From a virus: 64,000 bases of DNA. The notes beneath the pieces are model-generated. The model saw nothing but the letters and a program-made list of their open reading frames with translations, was not told the DNA's origin and searched no databases. The stretch is from positions 1 to 64,000 of IMG/VR virus record IMGVR_UViG_3300047550_003482; one strand, written 5' to 3'. This document shows positions 7,219 through 14,060 of this stretch, one piece after another (positions within the stretch are counted from its first letter, which is position 1; every line of letters starts with the position of its first letter). The position numbers were made by a program, and so were the translations under genes.

Positions 7219-7350
7219 ATGGCAGCAAAATCAGGCGAAAGAAAAATTATCTCAAAAAGAACCTGTCAAGGTGGAAGTAAACCAAAAACTTCTGCTATGA
7301 GCAAGTCAGAGAAAAGGTCTTTTAAGGCATACAGAGGTCAAGGAAAATGA
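7219..7350 (+). CDS. Small basic phage protein, 43 aa
   Basis: ATG behind AAGGAAAG. The product is Lys/Ser/Arg-rich with ERKIISKRTCQGGSK and ends AYRGQGK, a sequence type I associate with phage small proteins. The stop overlaps the next start (ATGA). Function unknown. Confidence 0.7.
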   Translation: MAAKSGERKIISKRTCQGGSKPKTSAMSKSEKRSFKAYRGQGK

Positions 7351-7520
7351 GTGAAGCTGGTAAGGGGTCAACACAAAGACCCTTTAGCATTAGTCATGAA
7401 GAATGGGTCAAAAGGTGGGATGCTATTTTTGGCAGAGATTTAGAAGAAGATTTTGAAACACAAACTGACCAAGATCAAACAACACAACAAAAAGAGAATC
7501 AAGATGGCAAGAATTTCTAG
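7347..7520 (+). CDS. Small phage protein, 57 aa
   Basis: It starts at the ATGA overlap with the previous gene. The N-terminal part (GKGSTQRPFSISHEEWVKRW) resembles short phage proteins of unknown role; the C-terminus is acidic and Gln-rich. It overlaps the omega-like gene by 17 nt, which suggests translational coupling. Confidence 0.7.
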   Translation: MSEAGKGSTQRPFSISHEEWVKRWDAIFGRDLEEDFETQTDQDQTTQQKENQDGKNF

Positions 7521-7758
7521 TGAAAAGGCAGTTGAAGCGATTGGTAATAGGTTTGACCTAGTGTTGATCGCCTCAATTAGACAACGTGAGTTAGATAGAG
7601 GTCATGCACGAAAAATTGTTTCAAAACACGGTAACCATTTAACCGCTCTTCAGGAAATTGAAGAAAAGCAAATTGATCGTGAATACCTAAAAAGGTTGGG
7701 CGATCATAAATTCTTGAAACAAGAAAAACCTAAACAAAAACGCCCAAAACATTATTAA
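7504..7758 (+). CDS. rpoZ: RNA polymerase omega subunit homologue
   Basis: This 84-aa protein aligns along its length with bacterial RpoZ. It opens [20 protein letters not shown] (E. coli omega: [20 protein letters not shown]) and continues with an RQREL helix and the ALQEIEE block. Omega binds beta-prime and, in proteobacteria, its N-terminus forms part of ppGpp site 1; the MAR start is kept. The ATG at 7504 is chosen because homology begins there; the frame is open upstream. It may incorporate into host RNA polymerase. Confidence 0.88.
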   Translation: [84 protein letters not shown]

Positions 7759-7775
7759 AATAATAACATGTAGCA

Positions 7776-7781
7776 TATAAT
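7776..7781 (+). promoter_or_regulatory. Possible -10 element of the Y-like RNA
   Basis: TATAAT at 7776-7781 lies about 20 nt before the candidate RNA. The -35 (TTATTA, 7752-7757, 18-nt spacer) is weak. Confidence 0.4.
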
Positions 7782-7787
7782 GCTTAC

Positions 7788-7920
7788 ATGTTGAGAGACA
7801 AAGGTTAGGTACAGCAAAACTCCAAAACATGGTCCTGATGGTCAAAGATAACTTCAAGGCTATCGAGGAGAGTTTCGATTTCTCTCTTAAATCAAAAAGT
7901 AGACAACTAACCTGTTTTTA
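7788..7920 (+). ncRNA. Candidate Y-like RNA upstream of the Ro-like gene
   Basis: AGGTTAG (7802-7808) pairs with CTAACCT (7907-7913), which is followed by GTTTTTAT as a possible 3-prime end. Inside is a hairpin GAGAG/CTCTC (7868-7872/7882-7886) whose loop contains TTCGATT, the canonical tRNA T-loop. Bacterial Y RNAs have a terminal stem and a tRNA-like module and are usually encoded next to the Ro (rsr) gene. This stretch is the intergenic region just before a DUF2828/TROVE-like gene. The exact Ro-binding bases are not obvious. Confidence 0.45.
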
Positions 7921-7992
7921 TATTAGAATGCTAACAGCAACCTAAATTTTCAAGTATATCGAAAAAAACGCATTCAGAAAGGAAATCAAAAA

Positions 7993-9411
7993 ATGAACGC
8001 ATTTGTAAACGCAATTCAAGAGCAGGAAGCACGTACCACTAACGGTATGAAGGCTCGTAAGACTACCAGCAATGCACTGGTTGATCTATTCTACAATATC
8101 GGTGCAAGCCGCGGAAAAAACATTATCCCAGCGTTTACCGCTGCATATGTGCAAGACCGTGATCTTGCCCTGCGTATCGCGCTATGGGCACGTGATGTCC
8201 GTGAAGGAGCGGGTGAGCGTCAGCTTTTCCGTGATATCATGACTCATCTGGAAAAGACCGATCCAGAGTCAGCAGTTCGTCTGTTGAATCGTGTACCTGA
8301 ACTTGGTCGTTTTGATGACTTGTTTGTCTTCAAGACCAAGGATATGAAGGCAAAGGCTTATACCCTATTGGGCGATAAGCTACGTGAACGTAATGGTCTA
8401 GCGGCTAAGTGGACTCCTCGTAAGGGACCAGTTGCCCGTGAAATCCGTGAGTTCTATGGAATGAGTCCAAAGCAGTATCGTAAGACACTGGTAGGTATGA
8501 CCTCAGTTGTTGAATCACAAATGTGTGCCAACGATTGGGATAACATCAACTTCAGCCATGTTCCTTCACAGGCTGCACGTATTTACAAGAAGGCGTTCAA
8601 TCGTCATAGTGTAAAGTTTGCAGAATATGTAGAAAAGTTGGTCAAGGGTGATCCTACTGTTAAGGTCAATGCTGGAGCTATCTTCCCGCATGATGTCCTT
8701 AAGGGTGTATTTGATACTTACGGTGGTTTGGCTTCTTTGAATAAGACTGAACTGGATCATATCGTAGCACAATGGGATGCATTGCCTAACTATGTTGGTG
8801 ATGCTAACATCATGCCCGTCGTTGACGTTAGTGGCTCTATGACTGCACCAGCAGGCAAGGGTACAAACGTTCGGTGTATTGATGTTTCAGTCTCATTGGG
8901 ATTGTACTTGGCTGATAAGAACAAGGGTGCTTTCAACGGTACTTTCTTGACATTCAGTGAGCGTCCTGAACTGTTGACCCTCAAGGGCAACATTGTTCAG
9001 AAGGCTCAACAAATGGTCAAGAGTTCTTGGGGCATGAGTACTAATCTACATGCTGCTTTTGACAAGATCCTAAGCACCGCTGTGAAGAACAATGTTCCTC
9101 AAAGTGATATGCCAAAGATGTTACTCATTATGAGTGACATGAATTTTAACCAGTGCATCAGAAATGATGACAGTGCTATGGAAATGATTGAGCGTAAGTA
9201 TGCGGCAGCTGGTTATGATATGCCTGCTGTAGTATTCTGGAACCTTAACAGTTCGGACAATGTCCCTGTTAAGAGTGACAAGAGTGGTGCAGCATTGGTA
9301 AGTGGCTTCAGCCCAAGTATCATGACCAGCTTGTTGAAGGCTGATCCTGCGGAGTTTACTCCCCTGGGAATGATGATGAAGGTGGTCATGTCAGACCGAT
9401 ATGCTTGCTAA
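7993..9411 (+). CDS. DUF2828/TROVE-like vWA protein (Ro60-like)
   Basis: This 472-aa protein has an N-terminal helical-repeat region with blocks typical of DUF2828 (LRIALWARDVREGAGERQLF, ELGRFDDLF, SQMCANDWDNINFSHVPSQA). A C-terminal von Willebrand A domain follows, with an intact MIDAS motif DVSGSM at about residue 277. The plan, helical repeats plus vWA, is that of Ro60/Rsr, which binds Y RNAs and misfolded RNAs. AAAGGA precedes the ATG at 7993. A candidate tRNA-like RNA lies directly upstream and an intrinsic terminator directly downstream. RNA binding is inferred. Confidence 0.75.
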   Translation: MNAFVNAIQEQEARTTNGMKARKTTSNALVDLFYNIGASRGKNIIPAFTAAYVQDRDLALRIALWARDVREGAGERQLFRDIMTHLEKTDPESAVRLLNRVPELGRFDDLFVFKTKDMKAKAYTLLGDKLRERNGLAAKWTPRKGPVAREIREFYGMSPKQYRKTLVGMTSVVESQMCANDWDNINFSHVPSQAARIYKKAFNRHSVKFAEYVEKLVKGDPTVKVNAGAIFPHDVLKGVFDTYGGLASLNKTELDHIVAQWDALPNYVGDANIMPVVDVSGSMTAPAGKGTNVRCIDVSVSLGLYLADKNKGAFNGTFLTFSERPELLTLKGNIVQKAQQMVKSSWGMSTNLHAAFDKILSTAVKNNVPQSDMPKMLLIMSDMNFNQCIRNDDSAMEMIERKYAAAGYDMPAVVFWNLNSSDNVPVKSDKSGAALVSGFSPSIMTSLLKADPAEFTPLGMMMKVVMSDRYAC

Positions 9412-9414
9412 ATG

Positions 9415-9440
9415 AAAAAGGGCCTTAGGGCCCTTTTTTT
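9415..9440. terminator. Bidirectional intrinsic terminator
   Basis: AAAAAGGGCC, loop TTAG, then GGCCCTTTTTTT. It lies between the converging Ro-like gene (plus) and the membrane protein at 9439 (minus). Confidence 0.85.
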
Positions 9441-9723
9441 ATTTGTGGTCTTCTTTTTTGTCAGAGTCGTTGCATTTTTTGTCTTTTTTCTCTGCGCCTG
9501 ACAATATATATCCTGACAAGGTACCAGTTAAAAATGTAGCTATTGGAATTATCAACTCAAAAAACTTTGAATCTACTGGGCTCATATCATTGAAAGGTTG
9601 TGTAACAAATATAATACTGTACAACACAACAAAGACAATTCCCATTAATGTAAGAGCTAAACATGATACTATAAATGCTTTAACTCTTGTGTTAATTTGT
9701 TCGTCGGTTAGTCTGTCGTTCAT
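9439..9723 (-). CDS. Small two-TM membrane protein (holin-like?)
   Basis: This 94-aa protein has hydrophobic segments at about 15-40 and 54-76 and a highly charged Lys/Asp tail. Size, two membrane spans and a charged C-terminus would suit a holin, and the adjacent gene encodes a small lipoprotein, but no family-specific motif proves this. The start overlaps the stop of the lipoprotein gene (ATGA). Confidence 0.65.
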   Translation of the reverse strand: MNDRLTDEQINTRVKAFIVSCLALTLMGIVFVVLYSIIFVTQPFNDMSPVDSKFFELIIPIATFLTGTLSGYILSGAEKKDKKCNDSDKKEDHK

Positions 9724-9884
9724 TTTTTATCCTTATCTAAAATACAGGTTCTAGTTATTGAGCAATTTTCGGGCTTACATTCTTCTGTTCCTCGATTTTT
9801 TGGGTCTTGGCATGGATATCTATATGTTTCTTCGCATCCATACAAAAATCCTGTAAAAACAAATATTAGTAAATATTTTTTCAT
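9720..9884 (-). CDS. Small lipoprotein
   Basis: This 54-aa protein has a signal sequence ending in the lipobox LYGC, then a Cys-rich mature part (CEETYRYPCQDP, CKPENC, TRTC). AAGGAAAC precedes the ATG at 9884. It overlaps the two-TM gene, an arrangement that would fit a lysis cassette (o-spanin-like), but no partner spanin is evident. Confidence 0.65.
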   Translation of the reverse strand: MKKYLLIFVFTGFLYGCEETYRYPCQDPKNRGTEECKPENCSITRTCILDKDKK

Positions 9885-9937
9885 TGTTGTTTCCTTTTAC
9901 TGTTTAAGGAAAACTCAATGAATACGTTAGCATTCAT
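9881..9937 (-). CDS. 18-aa upstream ORF coupled to the lipoprotein
   Basis: The best Shine-Dalgarno in this stretch, AAGGAGGT, precedes an 18-codon ORF whose stop overlaps the lipoprotein ATG (ATGA). It may be a leader that sets lipoprotein expression by coupling. Confidence 0.4.
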   Translation of the reverse strand: MNANVFIEFSLNSKRKQQ

Positions 9938-10005
9938 GATTTAATACCTCCTTTTTATTCTTCTTTTTTGGGTTTAAATATGCAACTGTATTTAGTTCTT
10001 TAGTC

Positions 10006-10013
10006 TATAAATA
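10006..10013 (+). promoter_or_regulatory. Late-promoter motif TATAAATA
   Basis: TATAAATA ends 4 nt before the ATG at 10018, which has no ribosome-binding site. Confidence 0.5.
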
Positions 10014-10017
10014 GTTG

Positions 10018-10443
10018 ATGATACGATTCATTTATATTGGCTCAAACTATGATCGTGAAAAGGAAATAGTTTTAGAACACATATTTCAAATAACTAGGCA
10101 ACTATTATCTTTACCTGAAAAGCTAGAAGTAGAATTCCGACAATTGAACTACAACGTATACGGGGAAACTCTTTTAGACAGAAGATTTAAAAATAGGATA
10201 AGATTACATGAAAATCTAGATAAAAAAGAATCCGTTGTTCCCTTCGTACATGAGTTATTGCATTTGAACCAAATACATTTAGGTCGGTTGGTGGGAAGAC
10301 GCAATGGATGTGTTGTTTTTGATAAAAGGATTTATCATGTATCAAAAAATCCAACAATGGAAGAATGGAAAAATATGCCCTGGGAGATAGATGTGGCCAA
10401 CAAAGAAAAAAAACTTTTAGAGAGTGTGTTAGGAAGAATTTGA
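10018..10443 (+). CDS. Putative zinc metallopeptidase
   Basis: This 141-aa protein contains FVHELLHLNQIHLG, an intact HExxH zinc/catalytic motif, followed about 45 residues later by PWEIDVA, whose Glu could be the third ligand. This is a compact zincin domain. The ATG at 10018 is preferred over the TTG at 10015. Substrate unknown. Confidence 0.65.
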   Translation: MIRFIYIGSNYDREKEIVLEHIFQITRQLLSLPEKLEVEFRQLNYNVYGETLLDRRFKNRIRLHENLDKKESVVPFVHELLHLNQIHLGRLVGRRNGCVVFDKRIYHVSKNPTMEEWKNMPWEIDVANKEKKLLESVLGRI

Positions 10444-10465
10444 TAAATTTATTGGAATTTTACGG

Positions 10466-10494
10466 TTGACAATAAATCCAGCATAGCATATAAT
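10466..10494 (+). promoter_or_regulatory. Consensus sigma70 promoter, leaderless gene
   Basis: TTGACA (10466-10471), 17-nt spacer, TATAAT (10489-10494). The ATG at 10501 lies 6 nt after the -10, so the mRNA should have almost no leader. Confidence 0.85.
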
Positions 10495-10500
10495 GCATTC

Positions 10501-10830
10501 ATGTTGAAGATTCAACGTAAGCGCAGGTCTGACAGGAATCATGTCATTTACTACGTTCAAAACGTGGTTACGCATGAATTCTACATTGGTCTTACTGCAC
10601 TTTGCTATAATGGCAACGTGCGTAAAACCCTTACTCGGCGTATGCAAAAGCATCTTCAACGTGCCTTGACTGAAGATAAGAATTGGAGTCTTAGTCTTGC
10701 TTTGCGTACTGATGGACCCGAAGCTTTTGTGTTTGGTCCTTTGGAAGTGGTTCGCGGTAAGGCTGCTGCTCATGCGTTGGAAACTCAGTTGATCAAAGAA
10801 CATAACCCTGCACTTAATACTTTCAAATGA
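10501..10830 (+). CDS. GIY-YIG-type nuclease domain protein
   Basis: This 109-aa protein has the GIY-YIG core as VIYYVQN...FYIGLTA, followed by a basic helix (TLTRRMQKH) and ETQLIKEHNP, which could supply the catalytic Glu. It is a single small domain without a DNA-binding extension. The stop overlaps the next start (ATGA), so it heads a unit with the phosphatase and kinase genes. Confidence 0.7.
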   Translation: MLKIQRKRRSDRNHVIYYVQNVVTHEFYIGLTALCYNGNVRKTLTRRMQKHLQRALTEDKNWSLSLALRTDGPEAFVFGPLEVVRGKAAAHALETQLIKEHNPALNTFK

Positions 10831-11348
10831 ATAACTTTATACAGAATGTAAGCAAGATTGATATTTCACGGGGACATCATTTTGATGCCGGTGAAAACTC
10901 TATGTTGATCCAAATCATGGATCCAGGTGAAGATTTCCCTATTCCATTGTACAACTTCAAAGAGACTCATAAGTTTGAATTTCTTGACATTGAAGATGAC
11001 GGCAAGACTAACATGGGTGATGGCTCAATGTCACTGATGGGTGAGTTTGCTATTACTGACGAACAGGCAAAAGAAATTGCCAGCCTGTTGAAGCACGCCA
11101 AAGAAAACAATATGAATGTGATCGCACATTGTCATGCGGGAGTATTTCGTAGTGGTGCTGTAACAGAAGTCGGCATCATGTTGGGCTTCAACGACACTGA
11201 AACTTTTCGCTGCCCAAACAGGCTTGTAAAGAAAAAGTTGTTGAAGGCTTTGGGTATGCCGCACTCTAATAAAGAGCCATTGACAATTAATGGAAAACCC
11301 ACTACAATGTCTGAAAACGAAATTTTGATTGCATCAATAAAGAATTAA
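10827..11348 (+). CDS. Tyrosine/dual-specificity phosphatase-like protein
   Basis: This 173-aa protein has the cysteine phosphatase signature HCHAGVFRSG (C-x5-R) near residue 97, followed by a helix. The fold context fits the dual-specificity phosphatase group. A P-loop kinase follows 2 nt later. The substrate could be protein, a nucleotide or RNA. Confidence 0.8.
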   Translation: MNNFIQNVSKIDISRGHHFDAGENSMLIQIMDPGEDFPIPLYNFKETHKFEFLDIEDDGKTNMGDGSMSLMGEFAITDEQAKEIASLLKHAKENNMNVIAHCHAGVFRSGAVTEVGIMLGFNDTETFRCPNRLVKKKLLKALGMPHSNKEPLTINGKPTTMSENEILIASIKN

Positions 11349-11350
11349 TC

Positions 11351-11812
11351 ATGCCAACTTGCTATCAATTGATTGGAGTGCCCGGTTCAGGTAAATCCAC
11401 TTGGATTAAGAACCAACCTTGGGCTAAGGATGCTGTAGTTGTCAGTACCGACAACCATGTTGAAGACTATGCTGAAAAAATGGGTAAAACCTACAGTGAG
11501 GTGTTTGACAAATATATGCCAATTGCTGTACAATTGATGACAGACGATGTAATCAATGCACGTAAAAACAATTTGGACATTATCTGGGATCAAACATCAA
11601 CTACCGTTGCAAGTCGTAAACGCAAGTTCAAGATGTTGCCCAACTATAAGCATATTGCTGTAGTGTTTACTACTCCAAATGCTGAAGAACTTAAAAAGCG
11701 TTTGGGAAATAGACCGGGCAAAACGATCCCTGATCATGTTATCCGTAGTATGATAAATAATTTTGAAATGCCTACTAAGGCTGAAGGTTTTAGTGATATC
11801 ATCATTGTTTAA
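11351..11812 (+). CDS. P-loop kinase, polynucleotide-kinase type
   Basis: This 153-aa protein has the Walker A GVPGSGKST (residues 9-17), STDN after strand 2, and IWDQTSTTVASRKRK, typical of the AAA_33/T4 Pnk 5-prime kinase domain. It lacks the HAD 3-prime phosphatase domain of T4 Pnkp. With the RNA ligase at 35250 it could serve in RNA repair. Confidence 0.8.
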   Translation: MPTCYQLIGVPGSGKSTWIKNQPWAKDAVVVSTDNHVEDYAEKMGKTYSEVFDKYMPIAVQLMTDDVINARKNNLDIIWDQTSTTVASRKRKFKMLPNYKHIAVVFTTPNAEELKKRLGNRPGKTIPDHVIRSMINNFEMPTKAEGFSDIIIV

Positions 11813-11823
11813 CGGAGAGAAAA

Positions 11824-12240
11824 ATGAATAAATTTCTACCTTGTGTTTTGTTTTTTGTTGCTGTTAGTGCTAATGCTCATGATCCTTATTTTTCAAGGAA
11901 TGACGTTGCTACTGTTGTAAGTGCTACTCCTAGGTTTCAGACTATTTTTCAACGCCAATGTCAACGAGAACGATTCTATTCTGACAATAGTACGTTGGGT
12001 ACAGTAATCGGCGGTGTTGCCGGTGGCATCATTGGTAACCAAGTTGGTAATGGTTCTGGTAGAGATGTTGCTACAGTTTTGGGTGCTGTAGTAGGTGCTG
12101 GAGTTGGCAATCGCATTGGTCACGATCAACGAAATGAAGAATATCGTGAAGTATGCAAAGAAGTTCCCGTTACAGTTCAACGCGGTGAAACAGTGATCTT
12201 TGATTATAAAGGTCGTAGATTTACAATGGTTTTTGATTGA
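11824..12240 (+). CDS. Exported glycine-zipper (2TM/17 kDa antigen-like) protein
   Basis: This 138-aa protein has a signal peptide (MNKFLPCVLFFVAVSANA) and a glycine-zipper segment (GTVIGGVAGGIIGNQVG ... VLGAVVGAGVGNRIG) of the type found in envelope proteins such as SlyB/YmgG. Two cysteines flank the zipper. CGGAGAG is the ribosome-binding site. It probably acts in the envelope. Confidence 0.8.
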   Translation: MNKFLPCVLFFVAVSANAHDPYFSRNDVATVVSATPRFQTIFQRQCQRERFYSDNSTLGTVIGGVAGGIIGNQVGNGSGRDVATVLGAVVGAGVGNRIGHDQRNEEYREVCKEVPVTVQRGETVIFDYKGRRFTMVFD

Positions 12241-12255
12241 TATTGAAGAGGTAAT

Positions 12256-12561
12256 ATGAAAGAAAAAACTGAAATGGTTCTTGTAGAAACTGTATCAATG
12301 TTTCGTATTAGGTATGTAATTGAAGTACCTGCTGGGCACAGTGATTATGCACTTGATACTGTAACCATGCAAGAAGGAAAAGAGTTTTCGCAAAAACACC
12401 TTGATGAAACGATTGTTTCTCATCGTGTCATTGATGAAAAGGAAATTTTAGAGTTGTGCGATAATGACAATTCGTATACAATTTCTTGGGATAAAGAACA
12501 AAAAGTAAAAACATTCGTAACCACTATTGAAGATCAACAGGCTTATACTCTCAAGGGTTAA
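12256..12561 (+). CDS. Conserved phage-type protein, 101 aa
   Basis: GAGG precedes the ATG. Acidic, mixed alpha/beta composition with RYVIEVPAGHSDYALDTV and QKHLDETIVSHRVI. I associate this with phage hypotheticals but know no function. It lies in a run of short plus-strand genes. Confidence 0.65.
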   Translation: MKEKTEMVLVETVSMFRIRYVIEVPAGHSDYALDTVTMQEGKEFSQKHLDETIVSHRVIDEKEILELCDNDNSYTISWDKEQKVKTFVTTIEDQQAYTLKG

Positions 12562-12563
12562 TA

Positions 12564-12725
12564 ATGAACAAGTACACAATTGGGTTCAAGATTCCTCGTC
12601 AATCTAACCGTGCAAATCACGACCAAAGTTTTGATGATAATCCCGATAAGTCAAAGTATGTTAAACCCAAGAATTCATACAAGCGTAAGCCCAAGTATGT
12701 AAACAAGATTGACAATTGGCAGTAA
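12564..12725 (+). CDS. Small basic protein, 53 aa
   Basis: It starts 2 nt after the previous stop. The product is Lys/Asn-rich and looks disordered (YVKPKNSYKRKPKYVNKI). No recognisable family. Confidence 0.6.
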   Translation: MNKYTIGFKIPRQSNRANHDQSFDDNPDKSKYVKPKNSYKRKPKYVNKIDNWQ

Positions 12726-12726
12726 A

Positions 12727-12891
12727 ATGAAGAAAGAGCGTACCCCTCAGAAGCCAAAAAGCATCTTTTCTAAAAAAGAAAAGTTTGTTGATGAAGATAA
12801 GTTTTTTGATAAAAAGCTTCAAAAGACTCAATTCAAACGTCGGCCAAAACATAAAAACAATTCAGCTTGGGACGTATCTTCATACGATTAA
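12727..12891 (+). CDS. Small basic protein, 54 aa
   Basis: The ATG at 12727 is 1 nt after the previous stop. Very Lys-rich, apparently disordered, with FSKKEKFVDEDKFFDKKL. Function unknown. Confidence 0.6.
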   Translation: MKKERTPQKPKSIFSKKEKFVDEDKFFDKKLQKTQFKRRPKHKNNSAWDVSSYD

Positions 12892-12893
12892 AA

Positions 12894-13055
12894 ATGCAAT
12901 CAACGGTTCAAATACTAACATATAGTTTAATTCCTGGAACACTGAATTCAATGTTTTTCAATGTATTGGGTTTCAATCTATATTGTCTTGCAATTTTTGC
13001 GATTACGTCCGTCATATTTTACACATATGCGATTTTCTTAAAATTTGAACGTTGA
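12894..13055 (+). CDS. Small hydrophobic membrane protein, 53 aa
   Basis: It starts 2 nt after the previous stop. One or two hydrophobic spans (residues ~10-30 and 30-48). No clear ribosome-binding site, so probably coupled to the gene upstream. Confidence 0.5.
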   Translation: MQSTVQILTYSLIPGTLNSMFFNVLGFNLYCLAIFAITSVIFYTYAIFLKFER

Positions 13056-13094
13056 GGAGGTATAGCAACATATGGTCAACTATTAAAAATAATC

Positions 13095-13208
13095 ATGAAA
13101 AAAATGTTTAATAAAGTAAAAGGTTATGTCTATAACAAAGATTTGATGTTTTGGCATAACGTTTCAAACAGTTTGTTTTTGTTGGTAGTTTTGTTTCAAC
13201 TAATTTAG
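13095..13208 (+). CDS. Possible 37-aa membrane peptide
   Basis: Basic N-terminus, then a hydrophobic C-terminus (SLFLLVVLFQLI). A strong GAGGAGG at 13053-13059 precedes a four-codon ORF at 13072 (M-V-N-Y-stop), whose stop lies 8 nt before this ATG, so reinitiation is possible. Confidence 0.4.
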   Translation: MKKMFNKVKGYVYNKDLMFWHNVSNSLFLLVVLFQLI

Positions 13209-13219
13209 GAGTAAAAATT

Positions 13220-13375
13220 ATGCATAGCTATTGGGCTCTTGTCCGTAACAGTGGTGGTGGTTATTATCGTGTGGTAGTTCAGGCTGATAATGGGTATAAC
13301 GCATATCAAATGCTGATTGCTCAATATGGTCGTGAAAACCTCATTTCCGAATCCGCTGCTTACATTCCCGAATAA
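13220..13375 (+). CDS. Small phage protein, 51 aa
   Basis: AGGAG precedes the ATG. The sequence (YWALVRNSGGGYYRVVVQAD...AYQMLIAQYG) resembles short phage proteins with a two-strand plus helix plan. Function unknown. Confidence 0.7.
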   Translation: MHSYWALVRNSGGGYYRVVVQADNGYNAYQMLIAQYGRENLISESAAYIPE

Positions 13376-13387
13376 TTCAACTTTAGG

Positions 13388-13416
13388 TTGAAATTATTTT
13401 CAAACCGTGTTATAAT
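13388..13416 (+). promoter_or_regulatory. Sigma70 promoter
   Basis: TTGAAA (13388-13393), 17-nt spacer, TATAAT (13411-13416), driving the gene at 13448. Confidence 0.8.
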
Positions 13417-13447
13417 AAGTTTTTCAACTCATCAAAGGAAATTTATC

Positions 13448-13864
13448 ATGTCAAATACTTACAAAGTTGCAGGTATTACTGTTCATAACGGCGTCAGTAA
13501 GGTTCGCTTTACTGATGATATGATTCGTAGGATTAAGCAATTCACGAAGGGTGGAGCTACCCGTTGTGAGTTCATTGAACTTCCCAGTGAAATGACAAAG
13601 ATGGAAGCTCTTGAATATCTCAAGAATCATCAACTATTCCAATCAGCCGAAGATCAGGCAACCATCAATGATGCGATCATTGATCGTCAAGAGAAGACTC
13701 CCAAGCGTGAACCGAAGCCTAAGGGTGAAGTAAAGGTCAAGAAGACCAAGCAAGATGTAAAGCCAAGTCTTGACACTATCAAGGCTAAGGCAAAGTCAAA
13801 GAAGGAATCAGTTTCCGCTGAACAGATTCTTGACGAAATCAAAGAAGAAGTAAGTGATAACTAA
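13448..13864 (+). CDS. Phage-type protein with Lys-rich tail, 138 aa
   Basis: AAAGGAA precedes the ATG at 13448. Residues 1-70 look folded (TYKVAGITVHNGVSKVRFTD, CEFIELPSEMTKMEALEYL); residues 80-138 are a charged Lys/Glu tail. Possibly nucleic-acid-associated; not recognised. Confidence 0.65.
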   Translation: MSNTYKVAGITVHNGVSKVRFTDDMIRRIKQFTKGGATRCEFIELPSEMTKMEALEYLKNHQLFQSAEDQATINDAIIDRQEKTPKREPKPKGEVKVKKTKQDVKPSLDTIKAKAKSKKESVSAEQILDEIKEEVSDN

Positions 13865-14039
13865 ACCAGAACGAAGGGAATTCAACCCTTCTGATCTAAA
13901 GGATGTGCAAGAGCTACGTTATTTCATGAAAAATAACAAGTGGAAACACTCATGTCCTTTTGAAGTCAAACTTCCTTATGTTGATGCCCCTGCAATGTGT
14001 AAGGACAAATACATAAAATTTGTTTTGAAGATTAAGTAA
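13854..14039 (+). CDS. Small phage protein, 61 aa
   Basis: GTG start overlapping the previous stop. Contains LKDVQELRYFMKNNKWKHSC and PFEVKLPYVDAPAMC, resembling short phage proteins in which a conserved ELRYFM..N.W segment is followed by PFE. Function unknown. It ends at an intrinsic terminator. Confidence 0.7.
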   Translation: MITKPERREFNPSDLKDVQELRYFMKNNKWKHSCPFEVKLPYVDAPAMCKDKYIKFVLKIK

Positions 14040-14060
14040 AAAGGCCCGAAAGGGCCTTTT
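14039..14060. terminator. Bidirectional intrinsic terminator
   Basis: AAAAGGCCC, loop GAAA, GGGCCTTTT. It separates the plus-strand small genes from the converging minus-strand fibre-like gene and overlaps the latter's stop codon. Confidence 0.88.

Noticed and set aside
9443-9754. 103-codon plus-strand frame
   Set aside because: Antisense to the two-TM protein and downstream of a terminator, with no start signal.
13072-13086. Four-codon ORF behind GAGGAGG
   Set aside because: Too short to call a gene; mentioned only as a possible leader for 13095.
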